From positions 124,001 through 188,000 of the forward strand of contig NZ_JACJSE010000003.1 of NCBI RefSeq assembly GCF_014698045.1: a stretch of DNA of 64,000 nucleotides, read 5' to 3'. The notes beneath the pieces were generated by a model. The model was not told where the DNA came from, made no database searches, and saw nothing but the letters and a program-made list of their open reading frames with translations. Below are positions 33,020 to 42,473 of this stretch, one piece after another. The position numbers were made by a program, and so were the translations under genes. Each line of letters begins with the position of its first letter. Position 1 is the stretch's first letter. Origin of the DNA: Aulosira sp. FACHB-615 (GTDB lineage: Bacteria > Cyanobacteriota > Cyanobacteriia > Cyanobacteriales > Nostocaceae).

Positions 33020-35815
33020 ATGTTAAAACTCCTGTTGGGCGATCCCAACGCTCGTAAACTGAAAAAATACCAACCTTACATCACGGAAATTAATCTCTTA
33101 GAGGAAGAAATTAAAGCTCTCTCTGATGAGGAATTAAAAGGTAAAACCGGAGAATTCAAACAGCGTCTTGCGAAAGGCGAAACTCTGGATGATATTTTGC
33201 CCGAAGCATTTGCCGTGGTTAGAGAAGCAGGACGGCGAGTCTTAGGGTTGCGACACTTTGATGTCCAGATGTTGGGCGGTATCATCCTGCACTCTGGGCA
33301 AATTGCGGAAATGAAAACTGGGGAAGGCAAAACCCTGGTAGCAACCTTACCTAGCTATTTAAATGCTCTCACGGGTAAGGGTGTCCACGTCGTGACTGTC
33401 AACGACTACCTAGCTCGTCGGGACGCGGAGTGGATGGGACAGGTGCATCGCTTCCTCGGCTTGAGTGTGGGACTCATTCAGGCGACCATGAACCCCAGCG
33501 AGCGCCAAAAGAACTACGAATGTGATATTACTTACGTTACCAATAGTGAAGTCGGCTTTGACTACCTGCGCGACAACATGGCCACTTCAATGGCTGATGT
33601 GGTGCAACGTCCGTTTAACTATTGTGTCATTGATGAAGTAGACTCAATTTTAATTGATGAAGCCCGTACACCATTGATTATTTCTGGTCAGGTAGAAAGA
33701 CCGACAGAAAAATATTTACAAGCGGCGGAAATCGCCCTGACACTGAGAAAAGATGACCATTACGAGGTAGATGAAAAAGCTCGTAACGTGTTGCTGACTG
33801 ATGAAGGCTTTGCGGAAGCAGAAGAGCTTTTAGGTGTCACAGATTTATTTGACCCGGAAGATCCTTGGGCGCACTTTGTATTTAACGCGATTAAAGCCAA
33901 AGAATTGTTCTTAAAGGATGTCAATTACATCGTTCGTAATGGTGAGGTCGTCATTGTAGACGAATTTACCGGACGGGTATTACCGGGACGGCGCTGGAGT
34001 GATGGTCTACACCAAGCCATTGAAGCCAAAGAACACGTAGAAATTCAGCCCGAAACTCAAACTCTAGCCACAATTACCTATCAAAACTTGTTCTTGCTGT
34101 ATCCCAAATTAGGCGGGATGACAGGAACAGCCAAGACTGAAGAAGCTGAGTTTGAAAAAATTTACAAACTAGAAGTCAGTATCATTCCGACTAACCGCAT
34201 CAGAAAACGGCAAGATTTGTCGGATTTGGTGTTTAAGACAGAGGCGGGTAAATGGACAGCGATCGCCAGAGAATGTGCCGAAATGCACGAACTTGGTCGC
34301 CCTGTACTCGTAGGAACCACTAGTGTCGAAAAATCAGAATATCTCAGCCAACTCCTCAAACAAGCTGGTATTCCCCACGAATTACTCAACGCCCGCCCCG
34401 AAAACGTGGAACGGGAAGCGGAAATTGTCGCCCAGGCAGGACGGAGAGGTGCTGTTACCATTGCGACCAATATGGCGGGTCGAGGTACAGATATTATCCT
34501 CGGTGGTAACTCCGAATACATGGCGCGGTTGAAATTGCGGGAATATTTTATGCCACGCATTGTCCAACCAGAAGACGAAGATGTGTTTGGTGTACAGAGG
34601 GCGAGTGGTAGTTTACCTGGTGGACATGGTGGCGGCCAAGGTTTTGCCCCAGGGAAAAAAGTCAAAACTTGGAAAGCTTCACCAGAAATTTTCCCCACCC
34701 AACTTTCTAAAGAAACCGAAAAACTACTGAAAGAAGCGGTAGATGTTGCAGTCAGGGAATATGGCGATCGCAGTTTACCAGAACTAGAAGCGGAAGATAA
34801 GGTGGCAGTGGCAGCCGAAAAAGCACCCACCACAGACCCAGTAATTCAGAAGTTACGCGAAGCATACAACCGCATTAAGCACGAGTACGAACAGTTCACA
34901 GACAGCGAACACAATAACGTCGTCGAAATCGGTGGTCTGCACGTAATAGGTACAGAACGCCACGAGTCACGCCGCATTGACAACCAGTTGCGGGGACGCG
35001 CCGGACGACAAGGAGACCCTGGTTCCACCAGATTTTTCCTCAGTTTAGAAGATAACTTATTGCGGATCTTTGGTGGCGATCGCGTTGCAGGCTTAATGAA
35101 CGCCTTCCAAGTCGAAGAAGATATGCCTATTGAGTCGGGAATGCTGACTCGCAGCTTAGAAGGCGCACAGAAAAAAGTCGAAACCTACTACTACGACATC
35201 CGTAAACAAGTATTTGAATACGACGAGGTAATGAACAACCAACGTCGCGCCATCTACGCCGAACGCCGTCGGGTATTAGAAGGGCAAGACTTAAAAGAAC
35301 AAGTCATCAAATACGCTGAAAAAACGATGGACGACATCGTTGACTACTACATCAACCCAGATTTGCCCTCAGAAGAATGGGAATTAGAAAAACTGGTTGA
35401 GAAAGTCAAAGAATTCGTCTACTTGCTATCAGATATGCAGGCAAATCAACTAGAGGATATGTCTGTCAGCGAGATTAAAGCATTCCTCCACGAACAGGTG
35501 CGAATTGCCTACGACATGAAAGAAGCGCAAATTGACCAAGTGCAACCAGGACTGATGCGTCAAGCCGAACGCTTCTTCATCTTGCAGCGTATTGATACCT
35601 TGTGGCGCGAACACCTGCAACAAATGGATGCTTTACGCGAGTCTGTAGGTTTGCGTGGTTACGGTCAAAAAGACCCGCTAATTGAATATAAGAGCGAAGG
35701 TTATGAACTATTCCTCGATATGATGGTCAACATCCGCCGAGATGTAGTTTACTCCTTGTTCATGTTCCAACCCCAGCCTCAGCCAGTGGTGCAAACATCA
35801 TCGGAAATGGTGTAG
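33020..35815 (+). CDS. secA: Preprotein translocase ATPase SecA
   Basis: 931 residues, the usual cyanobacterial length. Walker A (GEGKTLVATLPSYLNALTG), Walker B/DEAD-like (CVIDEVDSILIDEARTPLII), the nucleotide-binding fold 2 motif (TNMAGRGTDIILGG) and QLRGRAGRQGDPGSTRFFLS are all present. A Gly-rich insertion (about 535-560, GGHGGGQGFAPGKK) is of the kind seen in cyanobacteria. The C-terminus ends in a Gln/Pro-rich tail without the CxC...CH zinc motif that binds SecB, as expected where SecB is absent. It drives export through SecYEG at the plasma and thylakoid membranes. Confidence 0.97.
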   Translation: MLKLLLGDPNARKLKKYQPYITEINLLEEEIKALSDEELKGKTGEFKQRLAKGETLDDILPEAFAVVREAGRRVLGLRHFDVQMLGGIILHSGQIAEMKTGEGKTLVATLPSYLNALTGKGVHVVTVNDYLARRDAEWMGQVHRFLGLSVGLIQATMNPSERQKNYECDITYVTNSEVGFDYLRDNMATSMADVVQRPFNYCVIDEVDSILIDEARTPLIISGQVERPTEKYLQAAEIALTLRKDDHYEVDEKARNVLLTDEGFAEAEELLGVTDLFDPEDPWAHFVFNAIKAKELFLKDVNYIVRNGEVVIVDEFTGRVLPGRRWSDGLHQAIEAKEHVEIQPETQTLATITYQNLFLLYPKLGGMTGTAKTEEAEFEKIYKLEVSIIPTNRIRKRQDLSDLVFKTEAGKWTAIARECAEMHELGRPVLVGTTSVEKSEYLSQLLKQAGIPHELLNARPENVEREAEIVAQAGRRGAVTIATNMAGRGTDIILGGNSEYMARLKLREYFMPRIVQPEDEDVFGVQRASGSLPGGHGGGQGFAPGKKVKTWKASPEIFPTQLSKETEKLLKEAVDVAVREYGDRSLPELEAEDKVAVAAEKAPTTDPVIQKLREAYNRIKHEYEQFTDSEHNNVVEIGGLHVIGTERHESRRIDNQLRGRAGRQGDPGSTRFFLSLEDNLLRIFGGDRVAGLMNAFQVEEDMPIESGMLTRSLEGAQKKVETYYYDIRKQVFEYDEVMNNQRRAIYAERRRVLEGQDLKEQVIKYAEKTMDDIVDYYINPDLPSEEWELEKLVEKVKEFVYLLSDMQANQLEDMSVSEIKAFLHEQVRIAYDMKEAQIDQVQPGLMRQAERFFILQRIDTLWREHLQQMDALRESVGLRGYGQKDPLIEYKSEGYELFLDMMVNIRRDVVYSLFMFQPQPQPVVQTSSEMV

Positions 35816-35983
35816 CAGAGTTATTAAATATCTCACGCAAAGGCGGCAGCGCGTTACGGGGTTTTCTCCCGTTGTAGCGACTGCCGCACAAAGTTTTTTG
35901 AATGATAAAAATTAATAATCCTTAATAGCCTGCACTACTAAGGATTCCTTAAAAATAAAAATACTCACAATCCAAACCGTCTC

Positions 35984-36502
35984 TTAAAAATCATCCAGAA
36001 ACTGACTGAGACGACTAATCACAGGGTCAACATCTTCAGAAGGTGCAGCAGCGTAGGTAGTGTTAACCATTTCCATTGCGGGGACTGTTGACACTACAGG
36101 CGCTGGCGCTGGTGAAGTTGGAGGCTGATGGTGAATAATCTGCGGTCGCTCTGTCACCAAAATTGCGAGATGCGCCATCTGTTGCGTGAGTTGCACAATA
36201 TGGCGTTCCATCGCCTCCAAACGATTCGATTCTTTAGCGAAAAAACGTTCCTCTAGGTCAGCCACTTGGCGTTGCAGTTCATCGATTTTCTGTTCAACCG
36301 ACTCTGCGGCTATTGGTTTGGAAGCAGGTTTAACAGCTTCCGGGACACATAAAAATTGCCATAGGGCTTCTTTACAGAGGTCGCTAAAAGTCTTGTCTGG
36401 TTGAGGCTCTAAATGGCTTTCTACCAGCGACAACAAGCTTTCATCTGCAACTTCTGGGTTGAACGTCACCGATTTAACTACTTTTTTTGACCATTGGAAC
36501 AT
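35984..36502 (-). CDS. Ribbon-helix-helix/coiled-coil protein, ParR-like partner
   Basis: 172 residues. The N-terminus reads as a ribbon-helix-helix DNA-binding unit: a beta strand (KSVTFNP), helix (DESLLSLVESHL) and helix (TFSDLCKEALWQFL). A coiled coil (about 65-112) and a Pro/Ala-rich linker follow, and the protein ends with an acidic hydrophobic tail (VDPVISRLSQFLDDF). In type II partition systems the adaptor ParR has this design and its tail docks on the ParM filament. The gene starts 5 bp after the ParM-like gene. The assignment is by architecture and context only. Confidence 0.7.
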   Translation of the reverse strand: MFQWSKKVVKSVTFNPEVADESLLSLVESHLEPQPDKTFSDLCKEALWQFLCVPEAVKPASKPIAAESVEQKIDELQRQVADLEERFFAKESNRLEAMERHIVQLTQQMAHLAILVTERPQIIHHQPPTSPAPAPVVSTVPAMEMVNTTYAAAPSEDVDPVISRLSQFLDDF

Positions 36503-36507
36503 TGACT

Positions 36508-37656
36508 TTAAGACCTAGCAGCACGAACGGCGGATAATTGCGCCTCTCCATAAATATACTGCCCCAAGGCGTTAGCTTGGCGAGATGGTGCAGCTAGATG
36601 GGCGTTGATTTGAGCATCTTTTAACAGACGTTGCACATCTTCCCAGAAGAATTCGCCGCCGCCGCCTGTGATAATCACATCAGTCACACGCTCAGGTAGC
36701 CAAGCAAGGACACGGCTGCAAATATCACGGGAAAACATCTCAATCAAGTTGGGGAGAAAATCATCCAGGTTGGCAGGCTTGCTAGAGCCTTTGGGACGAT
36801 AGAAACGTTCTCCTCTAGGTTTGTTCACCGCAGAAATGAGTGCTAGAGATTGGCTGTCTGCGCCTTCAATTTCTTTCGCTACCATTTCATAGAATTTGCT
36901 CATCCCAAAATCTTCACTCTTAGAAGCACCACGAGCGAAGCGGAAATTATCTACCATCAACAAATCGATGGTTTGATGTCCAATATCGACAATAGCGGCT
37001 GATACTTTGGTAAAGTCGGGGCTGCCTGCACCTTTTTTGGGTTGAGCTTCACACCAAAGAAGACTACCGTAACCTTCAGGCATTACCCAAACTTTATTGA
37101 TGTTGAGAGAGACACTTTCGCCTCTAAAATTCATCACGTGAGGGCCAGTCAGCTGACTGATGATCTGGGCTTTTTCTTTTTCAAACTGCTCCAAAGAGAG
37201 GAAGGGTAGACCCAGGACGATGGAAATTTCGTCTTTTAGCTTGAAGTAGCCAGCACAAGCTAAAACTTTAGCCAATGCGTCTTCTACCTTAGATTTACCA
37301 ACTCCAAGGTTTGCGCCAAAATCGGCGGCGAGTTGACCGACTGCATAGCCACTGCCTTGATACTCCAGCCACAAGTCCATTAAAGGATCTGTCGCACGGG
37401 CTTCAAAAATACCTCCCCGGACTTCTTCCATTGACATTTGTTTGACATTGGCGGGGATGAAAACCACATTACCGGGTTCGCGGCTGACAGAAGTCTTGGT
37501 TGATGTTCTGCCTAAGTCCACACTGAGAATAGCCTTGCCAGAACTGCCATTTGTTTTAACAGGAGTAGCAGTATTAATTGGGGTAGCGGCTGAAACCCGG
37601 TTGAGTGGGATAGCAGCAGCATTCATTGGGGTAGCGGCGGAAGGTTGGTCTGTCAT
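36508..37656 (-). CDS. ParM/StbA-like actin-family ATPase
   Basis: 382 residues from the ATG at 37656, chosen because AGGAG precedes it by 5-6 nt; the frame is open 10 codons further to a TTG. After an Ala/Thr/Pro-rich leader (1-40) come the actin-fold motifs: phosphate 1 (AILSVDLGRTSTKTSV), phosphate 2 (AAIVDIGHQTIDLLMV) and adenosine (DVIITGGGGEFFW). The order and spacing resemble plasmid-segregation ParM and archaeal-type actin homologues rather than MreB. With its ribbon-helix-helix neighbour it looks like a filament system located on the chromosome, upstream of no replication gene. Its cargo is unknown. Confidence 0.82.
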   Translation of the reverse strand: MTDQPSAATPMNAAAIPLNRVSAATPINTATPVKTNGSSGKAILSVDLGRTSTKTSVSREPGNVVFIPANVKQMSMEEVRGGIFEARATDPLMDLWLEYQGSGYAVGQLAADFGANLGVGKSKVEDALAKVLACAGYFKLKDEISIVLGLPFLSLEQFEKEKAQIISQLTGPHVMNFRGESVSLNINKVWVMPEGYGSLLWCEAQPKKGAGSPDFTKVSAAIVDIGHQTIDLLMVDNFRFARGASKSEDFGMSKFYEMVAKEIEGADSQSLALISAVNKPRGERFYRPKGSSKPANLDDFLPNLIEMFSRDICSRVLAWLPERVTDVIITGGGGEFFWEDVQRLLKDAQINAHLAAPSRQANALGQYIYGEAQLSAVRAARS

Positions 37657-37763
37657 GAAAGCTCCTAGTCCTTTCTTAACTGTCAAAATTTAACTTGCTC
37701 ATCTTACATACAAACATGCGAGATACCAAAAATTCTAGGTTTCGTCAAGTGTAGCTAAAAATA

Positions 37764-37801
37764 CGCCTAATGCTGATTTAGGCGATCGCAAATTCAGCAT
37801 T
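37764..37801 (-). promoter_or_regulatory. Two mutually exclusive hairpins between dedA and parM-like gene
   Basis: CGCCTAA (37764-37770) pairs with TTAGGCG (37778-37784), while AATGCTGA (37769-37776) pairs with TCAGCATT (37794-37801). The two stems share bases, so only one can form at a time. They stand about 110-145 nt before the ParM-like start and could be an attenuator, the end of the dedA transcript, or a protein-binding site. A HIP1 octamer lies inside. Confidence 0.45.
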
Positions 37802-37879
37802 ATTTGGCATAGTGTAGGCGAATTTTTACCAGATGTAACCCCCCAACTTTAAATAAACTTTAAATCAGGGTGGTGTATT

Positions 37880-38494
37880 TTAGTGTCTAGTCCGTTTCTG
37901 CCTACGCTTGAGTATCCAGACCACAAATGCCAAAACCAAAGTCCCAAGCACAATTTTTGATACTGGGGCAAGGTACTTGTCCACAAGTTCATACTGGCTA
38001 CCCAAAATATACCCTGAGTATGTTAACAAACCTACCCAGGCAGCACTACCCAAGGTTGTATAAAATAAAAATGGTAGCAGAGGCATATCGCTAATGCCTG
38101 CTGGCACGGAAATCAATGTACGGATTCCCGGTACAAGACGACCAATTAACACTGCTTTGCTACCTTGAGAATCAAACCAATGCTTTGCTTTGGTAATATC
38201 TTTGCTGGATATGGTTAACCACTTACCGTACTGATCCGCCCATCGTTTTAGGCGCTGTTCGCCCAAAAACTTACCAGGATAGTACCACACAAGTGCGCCA
38301 GCTACAGAACCTACAAGTCCGGCAAAAAATACTCCCAGAATATTTAATCGGTCTGGTGTTGCCCTAGCGGTAAATCCTGCCAGTGGCATAATCAATTCTG
38401 AGGGAATTGGGGGAAACAGGTTCTCTACAAACATTAACAGTGCAATTCCTACGTATCCCAAGGAATTGATCGTATTAGTAATCCATTCAAGCAT
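37880..38494 (-). CDS. DedA family membrane protein
   Basis: 204 residues. The family signature FVENLFPPIPSELIMPLAGF is at residues 22-41 and the second conserved segment GRLVPGIRTLISVPAGISDM is near 120-140, with several hydrophobic spans and a basic C-terminus. DedA proteins are lipid-carrier or phospholipid flippases and support envelope integrity. It lies upstream of the ParM-like gene in the same direction with 223 bp between. Confidence 0.93.
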   Translation of the reverse strand: MLEWITNTINSLGYVGIALLMFVENLFPPIPSELIMPLAGFTARATPDRLNILGVFFAGLVGSVAGALVWYYPGKFLGEQRLKRWADQYGKWLTISSKDITKAKHWFDSQGSKAVLIGRLVPGIRTLISVPAGISDMPLLPFLFYTTLGSAAWVGLLTYSGYILGSQYELVDKYLAPVSKIVLGTLVLAFVVWILKRRQKRTRH

Positions 38495-38660
38495 TGAGTA
38501 TATTCCTAAAACTGCGGCACAAGTTTGTTTGCCTAATCTAGCCTTAATCTTCTTAAAACTTTACTGATAATCCGTCATCTCTGGGGTAATGATTAGCCAA
38601 ATTTTAGGGGCGCAATAATTACGCCCCTAAGTATTTTATGTATTCAATTGAACAAAACTA

Positions 38661-39737
38661 TTAGATTGTGGAAGTTAAGGATTGAACTCTCGATTCTGAC
38701 TGCCAGTCTAATGGGTTGAATACTCTATCTTCCAAAGCCATTTGCTCAATTAAACTAGCTAGTCTCAGAGCTTTTAGCGCCTGCTCACCACCAACGGAAG
38801 GTTGATTACCACCGTGAACACAGTTGATAAAATGTTCTAGTTCTGCACTCAAAGGCTGAATATTGGTGGTAGAGACTTTTTCGATCAAACCATCTTGTTT
38901 GTAAAGTAACTGACGATTGTCAGTTAAATTGGTGGTTGTTTGGCGATGAACCAGAATTTCGTTCTTGAGAAAATCTGCTTCCGTAAAGGAGTTTTTGCAA
39001 TGAGCAACAATGCGCCGAATCTTTTTGTGCGTGACTTTACTGGCTGTCAGCGTAGCAACAATACCATTGGCAAATCCCAAGGTGGCTGTGACGTAATCTA
39101 AATAACCAGAATCTAAAGCACGAGTACCACTGGCTGTCAGTTTGACAACTGGAGAGGCGGCTAGTTCTAGCATTAAGTCAATGTCGTGGATCATTAAATC
39201 CAGCACGACTGAAACATCATTGGCACGATGGGAGTAAGGACTCATCCGGTGAGCTTCCAGCGCCAGCAATTCTTCGGTTTTCAGGACTTTGCTGAGTTCT
39301 TGAAATGCAGGATTGAATCGCTCAATATGACCTACTTGTAAAATGCACCCTGATTCTGCGGCTGCATTGACGAGGGATTCTGCTTCCGAAATACTAGCAG
39401 CGATCGGCTTTTCAATTAAAACGTGAATTCCCGCTAATAGGCAATTAATCCCCACGGCATAATGCAGGCGAGTCGGTACGGCGATGCACACTGCTTCCAC
39501 ATGGGGTAGCAAGTCGCAATAATCTTCAAAAAAACGCACCTTGTATTTGCTGGCGGTTTCTAAGCCTCGTTCAACATTGATATCTGCCACACCGACTAGT
39601 TCAACATCTTTCATTGAACTCAAGACGCGGGCATGATGTTGTCCCATGTTACCCACCCCGACTACACCCACGCGAATCGGTCGTGGCTGATTGCGCTGTG
39701 TGTATGAATTTGATTCTGCCACTGACATGCTATTTTG
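38661..39737 (-). CDS. Gfo/Idh/MocA family NAD(P)-dependent oxidoreductase
   Basis: I place the start at the GTG at 39737 because GAGGAGA lies 8 nt upstream; an ATG follows four codons later (39728), and a TTG far upstream (39791) lacks a binding site. The product of about 358 residues has the Rossmann start RVGVVGVGNMGQHHARVL, the cofactor and substrate motif HVLIEKPIA, and the C-terminal sheet domain. Members act on sugars, inositol or similar polyols. The substrate is not evident. It is divergent from queC over about 500 bp. Confidence 0.88.
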   Translation of the reverse strand, partial: QNSMSVAESNSYTQRNQPRPIRVGVVGVGNMGQHHARVLSSMKDVELVGVADINVERGLETASKYKVRFFEDYCDLLPHVEAVCIAVPTRLHYAVGINCLLAGIHVLIEKPIAASISEAESLVNAAAESGCILQVGHIERFNPAFQELSKVLKTEELLALEAHRMSPYSHRANDVSVVLDLMIHDIDLMLELAASPVVKLTASGTRALDSGYLDYVTATLGFANGIVATLTASKVTHKKIRRIVAHCKNSFTEADFLKNEILVHRQTTTNLTDNRQLLYKQDGLIEKVSTTNIQPLSAELEHFINCVHGGNQPSVGGEQALKALRLASLIEQMALEDRVFNPLDWQSESRVQSLTSTI

Positions 39738-40236
39738 CACTATTGTTCTCTCCTCAACCACCAAATTTAGAGACGCTGCGGCCGTTGGCAATTATACTGA
39801 ACAGCCAGTTATGATCCGTCTAAAACCATCCAGATGGTAACATAGAGGCTCTGTTTATGAAGAATTTCAAAGTTTGCGATAGTTCCCGCAATCTGGCTGT
39901 CTTTTTTCTGTTCAGTTCTAAATCAATCAGGTTTTTGCTCTTAACACAATAGCTAATGTGTTTTTTTATTAACTTTAAACACAAAATCAATTTTTAGTGA
40001 AAGTTTCTCAATCTTAGTCAGAGTATTGGATACCAGGAAATTTACCATCTTAATAACGTTGTAAATAAATAATTTTCCTGTCAGTAAAATTACAAAAATA
40101 GCTACCATAACACTTCAAGAATAGTCCAGTTTATAAACTGGTACAGTATGGAAAAAAAATCGAGTGGTCAGGCTGGCTGACAGTTTTTTTAATTATGATG
40201 TTTTGGCAATGAGAAATCTAAAAATTGGCAGCCAAG
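39738..40236. other. Divergent intergenic region, nothing identified
   Basis: About 500 bp of AT-rich sequence between the leftward oxidoreductase and queC. It must hold promoters for both, but I see no clear palindrome, riboswitch or small gene. Confidence 0.45.
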
Positions 40237-40953
40237 ATGAAAGCCGTAATTTTGTTGTCTGGGGGATTAGACTCTTCTACTGTACTTTATCAAGCCAAAG
40301 CAGATGGTTGTGAGTGCTACGCCATTTCTTTTGATTATCAGCAGCGACATCGCCGAGAGTTAAACTCAGCGATGCTGGTGGCGCAAACTGCTGGTGTAGA
40401 AGAACATCAGGTGGTGAATTTTGACTTACGCAAATGGGGTGGTTCAGCACTGACAGATGAAAAAATCGATGTTCCCCAAGCCCGTTCCTTGGAGGAGATG
40501 TCAGAAAATATTCCTATAACCTACGTACCTGCACGGAACACGATATTTTTAAGTTTTGCCTTGGGCTATGCGGAAGCGATCGCAGCTGAACGTGTGTACA
40601 TTGGTGTGAATGCCTTGGATTATTCCGGCTATCCTGATTGTCGTCCTGACTACATCCAGGCAATGCAAGAAGTTTTTCGCCTGGGAACCAAACAAGGACG
40701 AGAAGGTGATGCAACTGCGATCGTTGCCCCTTTGATTCATCTCAAAAAAACCGAAATCATCCAACTTGGTAACAAATTAGGCGTTCCTTGGCACTTAACT
40801 TGGTCTTGCTATAGCGGTGGTGATATTGCCTGTGGAGTCTGTGATTCTTGCCGCTTGCGACTAGCAGCTTTTGAAGAACTGGGATTACAAGATCCACTGG
40901 CTTATGCTGCGGGAGTGGGGAGTGGGGAGTGGGGAGTGGGGAGTAGGGAGTAG
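40237..40953 (+). CDS. queC: 7-cyano-7-deazaguanine synthase QueC
   Basis: 238 residues from the ATG at 40237 (MKAVILLSGGLDSSTVLYQ); the frame also allows a TTG four codons earlier. The PP-loop ATP motif LLSGGLDSS and the zinc cysteines (WSCYSGGDIACGVCDSCRLR) are intact. It makes preQ0 for queuosine and other deazapurines. The last dozen or so residues (from AGVGSGEWGV) are encoded by the heptanucleotide repeat that follows the gene, so the natural C-terminus at about QDPLAYA has been extended by repeat DNA. Confidence 0.94.
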   Translation: MKAVILLSGGLDSSTVLYQAKADGCECYAISFDYQQRHRRELNSAMLVAQTAGVEEHQVVNFDLRKWGGSALTDEKIDVPQARSLEEMSENIPITYVPARNTIFLSFALGYAEAIAAERVYIGVNALDYSGYPDCRPDYIQAMQEVFRLGTKQGREGDATAIVAPLIHLKKTEIIQLGNKLGVPWHLTWSCYSGGDIACGVCDSCRLRLAAFEELGLQDPLAYAAGVGSGEWGVGSRE

Positions 40954-41105
40954 GGAGTAGGGAGTGGGAAAGGGGGTGGACAAGGGTGAGGGGGTAGACA
41001 AGGTTGAGAGGTAAGGTATAAATCTTACTTCCTTGTCCTCCTTGTCCCCCTTGTCTCCCTTGTCCCCCTTGTCTCCCTTGTCTCCCTTGTCTCCCTTGCC
41101 CCCTT
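40914..41105. repeat. Tandem repeats at and after queC end
   Basis: GGGAGTG and GGGAGTA heptamers from 40914 to about 40968, then GGACAAGG-type units, then CTTGTCTCC/CTTGTCCCC 9-bp units from about 41031 to 41100. The first part lies inside the queC frame. Confidence 0.9.
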
Positions 41106-41111
41106 CCCCCC

Positions 41112-42455
41112 CTACAACAAGCGTTGCACCTGAATCTGATGCAGCCTTGGCCCGACAATTGAGACTATGGTGAACTGAAGATTTTCGTATAAAAAGATTT
41201 CACCTTTGGTTGGCATTTTCTGTAATTGATAAAGCACAAAACCGCCTAAAGTTTGATATTCCCTAGCTAGAGGCAAACTGAGATTTAAGACTTCGTTGAG
41301 GTCTTCGAGATTAATTTGTGCTTGTACTAAAAATGTGTCTTGATCGACAATTTCAATTAACAAGTCTTCGTTGTTTTCCCGTTCCCCTGTATTGCCAATA
41401 ATTTCACCAATCACGTCTTGAATGGTCACTAGCCCTACAGTCCCACCAAACTCATCGACGACAATGACCATAGCTGGTTTTTCTTGCTGCATCATGGGCA
41501 AGAGTTCACTCAAGGGTGTGTTTTCTGGGACAAATCGGGCGGGACGCATCCACGGTTGGAGATGGGATGTTAAAGTGAGTTTCTCTATTGCCAAGGGTTG
41601 GGCTAAGTCTCGAAAGTAAACAATCCCGCGAATGTCATCTAAAGATTCGCCAATAATGGGGTAGCGGGAGTGACCAGTCGTGGTCATTTCCTGGAGTAAA
41701 TGCTGGAAGGTTGCATCTTTGGGTAAAGCAATAATGCCATTGCGAGGAATCATTACGTCTTGGGCGGTAACATCGCCAAATTCAAAGACATTATTCAGCA
41801 GTTGGCGTTCAGAATGTTCTAAACCTGTAGATTCTCGTTCTGTGGCAATGATCATCTGTAATTCTTCCGATGTTACAGGCGGTCTCCAACTTTGACCTGT
41901 GTATTCAATGCCAAAAATGCGTAACAAACAAAAAGTTGATTGGTTGAGAATCCAGATAAAGGGACTGAAAAAACGAACGATCGCTTTAACTGAAGGGCCT
42001 AAAAATCGTGCTAATTGTTCAGAATAGAGTAGAGCCAGTGATTTTGGGCATAATTCCCCCAAGACAATTTGCAGATAAGCTACCAAAAAAAAGGCCAGGG
42101 GAATTGATAGCGAATGGGAAATAAACTTAGTGGTCGTTGCTGGTAACGGCCAAGATTTCAGCCATGTGTTTACCAGCACCACAATTGTACTTTCACCAAT
42201 CCACCCCAGTGCCAAACTCGAAAGGGTAATGCCTAACTGTGTTGTTGATAGCAGCCGATCAATACTGCGTTGTAGTGTTTCAACTGCGATCGCTTGTATG
42301 TCACCAGCCTTGACTAACTGATGAATCCGCGATCGCCGCACTGTCACCATCGAAAACTCTGCCGTCACAAAAAAGGCATTGATGGCAATCAGTAGTAGTA
42401 CTGATAATAATCGCAACCCTACATCTGCCCAAGTTAAACCAGGAAAACCAATCAC
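41112..42455 (-). CDS. CNNM/CorC-type membrane protein (hemolysin family)
   Basis: 447 residues. DUF21 transmembrane domain (about 10-195) with the N-terminal spans LRLLSVLLLIAINAFFVTAE and the GELCPKSLAL motif, then a CBS pair (about 215-340, VMIPRNGIIALP and the FGGTVGLVTIQDVIGEIIG end), then a CorC_HlyC domain (about 355-440, FLVQAQINLEDLNEVL). Such proteins are linked to Mg2+ or Co2+ efflux. It converges on queC through repeat DNA. Confidence 0.92.
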   Translation of the reverse strand: MIGFPGLTWADVGLRLLSVLLLIAINAFFVTAEFSMVTVRRSRIHQLVKAGDIQAIAVETLQRSIDRLLSTTQLGITLSSLALGWIGESTIVVLVNTWLKSWPLPATTTKFISHSLSIPLAFFLVAYLQIVLGELCPKSLALLYSEQLARFLGPSVKAIVRFFSPFIWILNQSTFCLLRIFGIEYTGQSWRPPVTSEELQMIIATERESTGLEHSERQLLNNVFEFGDVTAQDVMIPRNGIIALPKDATFQHLLQEMTTTGHSRYPIIGESLDDIRGIVYFRDLAQPLAIEKLTLTSHLQPWMRPARFVPENTPLSELLPMMQQEKPAMVIVVDEFGGTVGLVTIQDVIGEIIGNTGERENNEDLLIEIVDQDTFLVQAQINLEDLNEVLNLSLPLAREYQTLGGFVLYQLQKMPTKGEIFLYENLQFTIVSIVGPRLHQIQVQRLL

Positions 42456-42473
42456 TGCCTAAACTCGTGTAAA

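Noticed and set aside
34162..34833. 223-codon minus-strand ORF inside secA
   Set aside because: Antisense shadow of a well conserved gene; no family likeness or binding site.
36508..37656. MreB shape protein
   Set aside because: Motif wording and the leader do not match MreB, and mreC/mreD are absent nearby; the ribbon-helix-helix neighbour favours a ParM-like assignment.
41112..42455. Hemolysin toxin suggested by the family name
   Set aside because: The DUF21-CBS-CorC layout marks a membrane transport-type protein; no secretion or pore-forming feature is seen.
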